A model generated the notes under the pieces. That model had not been told where the DNA came from. It saw only the letters and a program-made list of their open reading frames with translations, and did no database searches. A DNA stretch of 64,000 nucleotides from Limnomonas spitsbergensis (Eukaryota; Chlorophyta; Chlorophyceae; Chlamydomonadales). This document shows, one piece after another, positions 47,685 to 55,452 of the stretch. The DNA lies in contig JAYJMM010000118.1 in NCBI GenBank assembly GCA_037349105.1, positions 930,001 to 994,000 on the forward strand. Direction: 5' to 3'. The position numbers were made by a program, and so were the translations under genes. Position 1 is the first letter of the stretch, and each line of letters starts with the position of its first letter.

Positions 47685-48384
47685 ACAACAGTGCAACCGC
47701 AACAGCAGTATTCCAGGTACAGAGTTCAAGTGCAGGAACCCTCCAAAAGGGACTGATAATATGCGCGGTGCGCTGATGCGTCATGACAGGGCTGGAGAAG
47801 GAAGGTATCGCAGACAAACCTGTTATGGGGACTCCAAAGTCGGTCGGGACTTGAACCCAACCACCCATCACCCTTTGCTGTCGAAGGGACAGTCCAGGAG
47901 CATGGGCATAGCCTTGATAACCGAGGAAACTGAACCCGGAGGCAACATACCAAGCCTCTGGCCGTGACATTAAAGGCCGCCTGTTGTTGGGCAAGGCAGA
48001 ACTTTTGGCACCTAAAGACGAGGTGGGGGCAAAAAAAGTCAAACACCCCATTATAATAAAGATGTCAAACGACCCCTGGCTACCCCCCCCAGCTGCCCCC
48101 GGAACCTAGTAAAACCTTAATTTCTCAGTCAAAAATCAGAGTTAAAGGAAGGGAGCGGGGTCAATTTCAATCAGCTCAACAGTTCGCTTCTAATGGTGTC
48201 GATGCATGTAGATGGTTCACAAATGTCAAGCGGTGAAACAAAAGAATAAACCATTGCTCTAGCTACCAACTGCCAGCTACCCATCCTCGCTAGAGACCAG
48301 GAGGCTCCAGAAACGAGAGGACTCACGCATCGAACTAGCATCTAACTTGAGCGTGCTGATGTGCTGCTACAGAAGCCTGGTCTT
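47685..48384. other. Spacer, no gene recognised
   Basis: Contains one B-box-like phrase on the minus strand near 47,850, rejected as a tRNA. No exon with family support was found. Confidence 0.3.
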
Positions 48385-48500
48385 CTACTTCTTGGGGAGC
48401 TCCTTGCCCTCCACCCCATTAAACTCCTCAGCGCTGATGGCATATCTCGTCACATCTGCCTCTGTCAGCTCCTGACCAGGGTGGGCTGACTCCCTGTAAT
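48385..48500 (-). pseudogene. Orphan C-terminal exon, unknown protein
   Basis: A clean acceptor (CTTCCTAG) opens an exon that enters in phase 1 and encodes DYRESAHPGQELTEADVTRY, then AISAEEFNGVEGKELPKK and a stop. Composition and acidic/lysine-rich end look like a real cytosolic protein tail. A possible upstream exon lies around 48,560-48,690 (CPLKYKMSYAAAEKGYFKQQ), but I could not join the two in phase. It may be a small host gene or a fragment moved by a transposon. No family is recognised. Confidence 0.35.
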
Positions 48501-48900
48501 CTAGGAAGTGATATCCAGACAAAAGGGCAGATGGTACCCGCAATGCTCCTGCAGATGGTGCAAGCCACTGGTCTGTTGTTTGAAATAACCCTTCTCAGCA
48601 GCCGCATATGACATCTTGTACTTCAGGGGGCAGCAAGACTCGACTGCTAGCGTGCCACTGGTAAAGCCTCTACCCAAGTCCGTTTTGCACATGCCTGATG
48701 CCCTGTCGTCTTGGAGTCTGTAGCGGTCCAGCTACCGTACTTGGTTCTAAGGCTGTACAAGACGTACCAAGGGACGCCTTGGTATAACATGGACTCTGTA
48801 AAATGATAAGAGAGATATCATGGAGCCACAGGCAGTTTAGAGCCAGACGGGGCTTTTAACACGGAAATAGACATATTATATTCTTTAGCAGCTGAGGTTG

Positions 48901-49305
48901 CTATAGAGTCTGGAGACTGGAGCAAGGCTGGCAAGGCCCGCCACCGAGTGGAGCAACACCGGTACAGTCCACAGACCGCAGGCCAGACTCCTCGAAGTTA
49001 AAGGGCAAGGCCTGAAGGCAGGGCCTGTGAGCCTCAAAATTTGCGACGAAGGGCTGGCCGACAAGAGGTGCGTAGCCGGGGCAGCTGGAAAGCTCTCGCA
49101 ACACCACAACATCGGGGGTCGCTTGGGTCGCTACATCCGGAGATAGGAGCTGTTGCTGCGGGCTCTCTGGTGTAGGACAAGCAGCTGCTGCAAGAGCAAG
49201 AGGCTCGGCGACAGCCGCATGCTCGACAGATGCATGCTCGACACTCGACAGCAGCAGCAGCAGGAGCAAGAGTTGAGGGAGTGGCAGGAGTAAAAGAGGA
49301 GTCAA
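48901..49305 (-). CDS. Hypothetical open reading frame, 134 codons
   Basis: Starts MTPLLLLPLPQLLLLLLLLS, which would be a strongly hydrophobic leader, and continues with an Ala-rich part and a Cys/Pro-containing end (LRELSSCPGYAPLVG, PCQPCSSLQTL). The start codon sits directly beside repeat copy C, so the frame may be cut by that element or may be chance. The leucine run reflects a CAG-type repeat on the other strand. No family is recognised. Confidence 0.2.
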   Translation of the reverse strand: MTPLLLLPLPQLLLLLLLLSSVEHASVEHAAVAEPLALAAAACPTPESPQQQLLSPDVATQATPDVVVLRELSSCPGYAPLVGQPFVANFEAHRPCLQALPFNFEESGLRSVDCTGVAPLGGGPCQPCSSLQTL

Positions 49306-49496
49306 TGACGTTACACCTCTGGGCCCTGCTCAAATAAGGTTCGGCCGCGTGGGCGCCTAACTAAAGAGTTGGGAGGAAAGTTGGAAAGAAACACAGAAGG
49401 GGGCAGGACAAAGGAAAGGGGGGGGAGAAGTGGGGGAAAAGTTAAGGGACAAAACCAAAGGTTGGAAAACACAAAATACAAAGGAAATTCCAACCT
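49301..49496 (-). repeat. GGCGCC-box repeat, long copy C
   Basis: Begins GTCAATGACGTTACACCTCT and passes the GGCGCC box at 49,352-49,357. It continues with purine-rich sequence that parallels copy B to AAGGAAATTCCAACC. Confidence 0.7.
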
Positions 49497-49650
49497 CTGA
49501 AAAAATCTACTCCTCAACAATATCTACCACGATTAAAAGATAAGTATAATGATGTGATTGTGCGCTGTCGCTTCGTCGAGTTCTCTCTGGCCATCTTCTC
49601 AGCTCCTCTCTTAAAAATACTGAACTTTCAAAAAAAACTATTTTGTTTTT

Positions 49651-49651
<1 letters not shown>

Positions 49652-49683
<32 letters not shown>
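49652..49683 (+). repeat. Homopolymer of 32 C
   Basis: An unbroken run of 32 cytosines that could form a G-quadruplex or i-motif and is likely unstable. True length in the genome may differ because of assembly error. Confidence 0.85.
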
Positions 49684-49685
<2 letters not shown>

Positions 49686-49713
49686 ACTTTGACCCTCAAT
49701 AACTCCTTCCCCT

Positions 49714-49784
49714 TGGGCCAAAACAATTTGAAGACCAGATATGGAAAGCTCTCGTCAAGCTCTACAACTTTGGATGATGGGATA
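49714..49784 (+). repeat. Dispersed GACCAGAT..TGGAA repeat, copy 4
   Basis: Reads GGGCCAAAACAATTTGAAGA, CCAGATATGGAAAGCTCTCG, TCAAGCTCTACAACTTTGGA, TGATGGGA. The transposon at 49,787 begins two bases after it, so the transposon probably landed in or at the end of this copy. Confidence 0.65.
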
Positions 49785-49786
49785 TA

Positions 49787-50600
49787 CCGTAAAACGCCTT
49801 AGGGTCCGCGCACCCCAGAAAACAATTATTTATTTTCCCGTCGCGCAGCCAAGAAGTAGTTTAATAACGGCCGCGCAGCAGCGAAAATTTAATTTAAGTT
49901 AACGCCGCGCAGCACACAATTTAATATAACATCGCGCATAAATGAGAATAATTTAATTTTCCGTCCGCGCAGCACTTTCGGCTTGTACAGTCAAACTCAG
50001 TGAACACTTCGTTTGATGCTAGCAAGGATAGCATACGGTACCGTCCATCATACCGTAGTCGTAATCCACCTCCTGTGCCGCTTCCTGGCCTCAGGAAACG
50101 TGTGGCCACTGGGGCCCGGTGGGCTCAGTGGTGCTATGCTGATAGGCAATCCACCCTGAGGTCTACGGTTCGAGTCCTGTCAATGTTCATTCACTTCGTG
50201 AAATGTGCCCCGCAGAATGTCGTGAGCGGGCTACCCTACCAACTTGGATAGAGCTTCTGTGGGTCGAGTGGTTCTCACGTCTCCTGCTTCGGCGGGGGAG
50301 TAGTATTTATCTCTTCTTTCTGGGGCCCCGAAACGTCAGCAGTCGTCAGCACCCGTCTCTGCCTCCTTCGCAACGGGGACTGGCGTAAGGATCACTCGAC
50401 GGATGTCGAATTAAACAGTCGCGCGCGAGCGGTTTTTATATTTGCTGTATTTAATTCATACCGCGCACCCCCCAAATAATTTACTGGGCATCTGACTGAC
50501 ACGCCGCGCAACGGCGATTTTCAATTATTATTAGCGCGCACCCATGTTCGCGCACCCCAATAATTATTTAATTTTGAGCGAAGTCAAAGGCATTCTACGG
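49787..50600. mobile_element. Non-autonomous DNA transposon (MITE-like), 814 bp
   Basis: The ends form a terminal inverted repeat: CCGTAAAACGCCTT on the left and, read inward on the right, CCGTAGAATGCCTT. TA flanks both sides (49,785-49,786 and 50,601-50,602), as expected for a Tc1/mariner- or pogo-type target duplication. Inside each end lie phased copies of CGCGCA on the plus strand (49,804; 49,836; 49,869; 49,903; 49,933; 49,966; then 50,462; 50,502; 50,534; 50,549 approx.), about 30-35 bp apart in AT-rich sequence. No transposase is encoded, so movement would need an enzyme from elsewhere. The interior (49,990-50,410) is unique and holds a tRNA-like B box. Confidence 0.65.
50104..50181 (+). 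other. tRNA-like Pol III promoter remnant inside transposon
   Basis: An A-box-like TGGGCTCAGTGGT (50,120) and a perfect B-box GGTTCGAGTCC (50,168) are spaced as in a tRNA. However, the acceptor and T stems do not pair, so it is not a working tRNA. It may be a decayed tRNA or a SINE head. Confidence 0.3.
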
Positions 50601-51603
50601 TATTCAGTTTTTCTTTGCTCCCCCCTCGCCCCTCGCCTGAAAGACGACAAAAAGACGTAGGCCGCCACATTTGAGGATCCGGCATCATTCTTCCACTCGC
50701 TGAGTCCCTCTTGGTTTGCATGCCCCCCTACATGTCAATTGGTCACTTAACCCTGAAGTCCTAAACAAAGGTAGCATCCATTCGCTTCTTGAGACACAAG
50801 ATCGACGGGCTTTATCCAGGCAGTATTTTTGTCTACCTCCCTTGATCCTTGCCCCCTATCTAGACTGCCCCCTCAAGGCCTCAACCTATCTTCCTGTACT
50901 AAGTTCCCCCCGGCCTGTTGCCGGGGTATCCCCTATTTCATGCCTCACAATCAATGAAAACCATGGCGCAGGCTGTGCATGGTAGCTGGAATTGAGCCTA
51001 GTCATTCCCTACCAGCCCCATGCGGTCGAGCGTTCAGCAGGGCCCAGCGGGTATACACCGTTCTTAAGAATCAATGACAACCTTGGTCACCCGCAGTGAC
51101 AGGCTGCCCCTGGCCGGTGTGACGACAGCCGGCTGGAGATATAAATTTCCACCACTGGCTGCCAGCCTCTCACTAGCTGCCATCTAGCAGGCCCCCCAGC
51201 CACACTAATTGGCATGCCGACACCACACCCCTCCCCCCTCAAGCAAAGTAAAAGGGCTGCATGCATGGCGCATTTGCGTCTACCTCCTAGGTCCGTACCT
51301 AAGATTGTTAGATGAAACTGCAATCATCAGATTAACTGCAATCATCACGCAGGAGTTCAGGTGATTTTGAGCATGTATGAAGAAAGGTCTCTAGAGGCTC
51401 TGGGAATTCGTATTACATGGAACGTCATGTGCTGTTCATGGATGATGGGCCCACAGGTCTTCTTCACAGCTCCTGGGTGGTGTCCACCTCAGTGGGTCTG
51501 ATGGCTCCGACCTAAACGATCCACCGTGCATAAAAGCCATTCCACCTAACAGGATGACGGGGCATAAGTAACGCGAGGCCCAAGGGGATATTGATGGTAT
51601 GTA
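50601..51603. other. Spacer up to duplication junction
   Basis: No gene was recognised. A badly decayed GGCGCC-box copy (CATGCGGTCGAGCG, then CAGCAGGGCCCAGCGGG) is seen at about 51,018-51,052. Confidence 0.35.
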
Positions 51604-51804
51604 CTGATATGCCAGTGTTTGCTTACATGCGAACTGCCAAATGTGGCTGGTGCACACTGAAATTGGCATTGGTCCAAGATCTAAGTAGCGGTAGTTGGCT
51701 TGTTTATCCTCTGCAATTTGCCTCTGCATATCTCACCTCCTCTTTTGAGATGCTACCGTATGCACGTATTACTGAATTGTGCCTCTTATGTCCCATGCCT
51801 CCAG

Positions 51805-52260
51805 TTGCATGGCTGGTATCGTCTTGTTCGACCAGTTCAGCAGGTAAGTAATGACTAGAAGTTTGTCTTTTGTTGTGTCATGCATAACGTTGATGTCGCA
51901 CATGAACATTTTTTCATCCACGATGAGCTAATCTCATATTCTCATACCCACCAATTGTCCACCCCACCCATAGGAGCATGTTCTGAAATGATCCTCGGAT
52001 GTATGCTACGGATGACAAGAGCCTTGAGTAGTGGACAATGCAACTCCTGGTATGTCTTCAAAATGGCATGTGCTGCCCTACAAGCTCACCTACATGGGAC
52101 ACCCACCATGCGTATTGGTGCTCCATAACAGAGAAGACAGCATATTTGACTTTACTTTGCCTTCTTGCAAGAGACTGAATCACGTATGGCGTTGCCGGCA
52201 GCCATCCGCTACACTCTGAGCCTCCCCTTCACGCACAGCGAGAAGATGGAGATGCAGAAC
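51805..52260 (+). pseudogene. DUF924 gene fragment, decayed
   Basis: Matches exons 3-5 of the DUF924 gene at 24,320-26,325 (here 51805-51843, 51974-52049 and about 52172-52260). Exons 1-2 were never copied and exons 6-7 have been replaced. It also has two in-frame stops in exon 4 (CGA to TGA at 51,984, and an inserted TAG at 52,029), and the exon 5 acceptor has changed from TTGCAG|GTG to TTGCAAGAG. It cannot make a DUF924 protein. Confidence 0.9.
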
Positions 52261-52471
52261 GTAAGCATCCTGCTGTCCAGTCTTTTGTCGTTTGTCACAT
52301 TCATTCTGGCCGGATGCAAAGAACTCCATGCTGTCTTCTCTGTAATGGAGTCTTAGTTTCGAGTTACGGCGCGCGAACCGCCTATCCTGCCCTTTCTGAT
52401 CCTGCCCGAGACATGCCGTCGTCTGCCTGCCTGGGAGCTTGTGTGGGTGGGTTGTCGGGAAGGTGGCATCG

Positions 52472-52487
52472 ACGTGGCATGCCACGT
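52472..52487. repeat. 16 bp perfect palindrome
   Basis: ACGTGGCATGCCACGT, self-complementary, lying eight bases before the larger palindrome. Confidence 0.8.
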
Positions 52488-52495
52488 GGCGCAGC

Positions 52496-52551
52496 GTTGC
52501 TTGCTTGATACCGTACGCGTACGCGTACGCGTACGGTATCAAGCAAGCAAC
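52496..52551. repeat. Perfect 56 bp palindrome
   Basis: The left arm GTTGCTTGCTTGATACCGTA then CGCGTACG is followed without a spacer by its exact reverse complement. Symmetry stops at 52,495/52,552. The centre is an alternating CGTACG run and the arms include TACCGTA, which resembles the end of the transposon at 49,787. It could extrude as a cruciform. Confidence 0.95.
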
Positions 52552-53195
52552 ACTGGGAAATTCAAATTGCCAGACAACATCTTGCTATCAGAAAGCTCCT
52601 AGCTCCGACGTCATGTGTGACGATCATCAGCAATTGTGGTTCTGCCTCTATCGGCGAACGTTGTCAGATTTTCAAAACGACCTGTTGGAATCCCAATCTC
52701 GAGACCATGTACCTTACCGGTACCTTACAAGCCCTGATAAAAGATCTGCAACCACTGCCCAAGAGATCCCTGCGGCTGATGTCTTAGCTGCTGAATGATC
52801 TTCCAATGGAAATAGATCTTCATCAGATCCTCCCCCAGATTCGAAGAGAAGTCAAGGAGGAAGCGGTATCCTTGCAGATTCCTAGGCGGAATAGATAGGC
52901 TCTCAATCCTCTCATCACGGCAAATGCCAGTTGTACAGGAGCAAGAGGATCTCAAGTGCATTGTTTTGATGTTACTGTCCTATACGGTAAAGCAAGCAGG
53001 CATCAGTTGCCAAGCAACGCACCCTCCACATCTGATTTGACAAAATGAACAACTACCGTAACAAATGGTACCGGTATGTACCGGTAGGTCTCTGCGGGAA
53101 ATCCACTCTTGCTGAATCTTTAATGTTTGGTGACTTGCCAATCTGCTTCCTGTGCCACCCTTTTCTGATGTTCCTTTGCTTTTGACTGTAAGTAG

Positions 53196-53690
53196 AAGAC
53201 TCCGAGGAGAAACCAGCTGATGCACCTACTACAGCCCTTGATGATGCCATTAAGCCAGACAAGCTGCCAATGCCACAAGCCCACTCCACCACAGGTAAGG
53301 CTAACTCCAAATCTTCAAGAAGGTATCAGATGTCCCCCCAGGCAGATGCCCCTGTTGTTTTGACACCATTTGCGTTTACGTCGAGCATTTTCAAGTTAAA
53401 AATGCTTCAGTCTCGGTCAGTCCACTGATTCGGGCAGTCCATTGCCCTACACACATTTTTTCTTTCCACCCATTCCAGGCAACATGAAATCTGCACAACA
53501 TGCTGGATCTAAGGCCATGCCACATAACGCGCCGCCAACGCTACAAGCCGCCTCGGTAGGCAGTTCTGGGCTCGCAGTGGATCCAAAATTGGCAGCTGCT
53601 ATTGCAGCCAGTGCAGCCAGCTACTGCGAAGGCCTCCGTACAACAAGACGCATCGCTCGATCCAATCTTTATCAAATATGCCATCCTTGA
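53196..53690 (+). pseudogene. Two-exon gene fragment, unknown protein
   Basis: Two exons with good splice signals and matching phase: 53196-53294 (EDSEEKPADAPTTALDDAIK then PDKLPMPQAHSTTG) and 53479-53690 (NMKSAQHAGSKAMPHNAPPT, then SSGLAVDPKLAAAIAASAAS). The Ala-rich VDPKLAAAIAAS phrase is faintly like the tail of WRKY factors, but nothing else supports that. No start exon was found. It sits in the block unique to unit 2, so it may be a fragment carried in by a mobile element, or the end of a small gene. Confidence 0.35.
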
Positions 53691-54073
53691 CCCCTTCCTT
53701 GCTGCCGTAGGCGTGCTCGAGCTTCAATCCAACACCCTCTGACCGGCAGCGTCCCCCGCGTCTTAGCCACTGAGTTTCACCTGATGATCAGGTGCGAATG
53801 CGGTACAGACATCACGCACTGGTTACGATCCTTCTGCCCTTGATCTGGCTGTGCAATCGGAAGGTTGATTTCATTTCAAGATATGCTAGATCCCCTATGC
53901 ACGAACACGTTTCTTGTAGCAAGGAAACAATATCATTGCGCTGCATGTATCCTCCCTCATTTCAGCTGCATGGATTCAATTTAATTGCAGAGTAGTTGTT
54001 GCCCTAGGCCTGGTGTTATACCCGCTGGACATTTGAAGACCTTCAACCTCGCTCTCAGGTTTTTTGTTTAAAG

Positions 54074-54480
54074 CGTGGCTGCTGCCTCGGGCTGGCGTTA
54101 AATATACCCTGGTCTGGCTTCAGGTGCTCGGCATGCTCCGGCATCATATGATCCTTCGACCTAAATTGATTTTATTTTCTGCAGCTTTGCTGCCGCCTCG
54201 GGCTGGCGTTAAAAAGACCCTGGTCTGGCCAACATGTGCTCTGGCATCATAGATCCTTCGACTTAAATTGATTTTATTTTCTGCAGCTTTGCTGCCGCCT
54301 CGGGCTGTTGTTTAATTAACCCTCGTCTGGCCAACATGTGCTCTGGCATCTTAGGACCTTCGACCTAGATTGATTTTATTTTTTAAGAGCTTTGCTGCAA
54401 CCTCGGGCTGGCGTTAAGAAGACCCTGGTCTGGCCAACATGTGCTCCGGCATCCTGGGACCTTCAACCTAAATTGTTTTT
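54074..54480 (+). repeat. Tandem array, about 103 bp unit x4
   Basis: Units begin near 54,074, 54,184, 54,286 and 54,389. Shared phrases are GCTTTGCTGCCGCCTCGGGC, ACCCTGGTCTGGCCAACATG, TGCTCTGGCATC and CCTTCGACCTAAATTGATTT. The first unit is a little longer and more diverged. Confidence 0.8.
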
Positions 54481-54626
54481 TTCCAATACCGTAATGAAAG
54501 ATCGCAAAAACTGATGGGAAATACACTTTGTATGTCCCAGATTACCACTTTAGAATCGGTCGAATATATTACTAGTAACTTGGTATTAAGCTCGTGTAAT
54601 GAAGCAGCTCTCACCGGTTACGCGGT

Positions 54627-55452
54627 AAAGTGGGAAGACTCAGGTCATAGCGCCCTGCTAAGTTATTTGGCATCAGCCCAGGCATCAGTTCTGGAAGCAT
54701 GATTCTTATTTGACATGATGCTTGCCAATGAGAGGCCAGCTGGCCAGGCCAGGCCTGAATGCCATCTCTACATTTCTTAATATAATGACTAAGCATAGGA
54801 AACTCATATCAATACAGTTGACGGTATTGTGTTGTATATAGTAGTCTTGCTCCCTACCCATCAGCGTATATTTTATTTAATTTAAGTATTTACTTGCCGT
54901 ACCCTGGAATGTGTCGCCCAGATGGCAACCTGTTAACCTAGGAAATTAACAAGGCCACTGTCTGGAGCCAAGGCCAATCAATGCATCGACCCAATCAGAA
55001 CCGATATCGCATCTCCAAGTAAGGGAGAGTGGTTTGGTGTTATCTCAGCACAAATATTGCACCAAGCTGCAGCTATGACACATATTGAAACATTCCTCAC
55101 TTTATATTCAACTGAATCATGAGACCTTGGATTCATCAGTGTGTGGGAAAATATCTATGGGAGCCAGAATCGGCGGGAGCCAGAAGAGTATCAAGTGGCA
55201 TGCCAAGCTCAAAAAACACCCTGCAATGTTCATGAAATACTGTAGCTACAAACAGGAGAGTACAAATGGCTCCCTGGGAAAACTGGAAACACAAAACTAA
55301 GCATGGGCGACCTCAATGTTTTTTATTTTCCGGCACTAATAGTTCCACTTCGTGAATACCGGTGTGAACAATAAAGGCCTGAAACAAGCCTTGCCAGCGA
55401 AAATGCATTACACAGCCAACATTCCTCCTTGGCTCCCCCAGCCCAGTGAAAG
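54627..55452. other. Convergent intergenic region, unit 2
   Basis: Counterpart of 26,739-27,653. No gene was recognised. It carries several small deletions relative to unit 1. Confidence 0.45.

Noticed and set aside
47815..47900. Possible tRNA on the minus strand (B-box-like GGTTCAAGTCC with a paired T stem)
   Set aside because: No matching A box, D arm or acceptor stem can be drawn, so it is likely a chance match.
53479..53690. A WRKY transcription factor tail (SSGLAVDPKLAAAIAAS)
   Set aside because: The resemblance is limited to a short Ala-rich phrase, and no WRKYGQK or zinc ligand sequence is found nearby.
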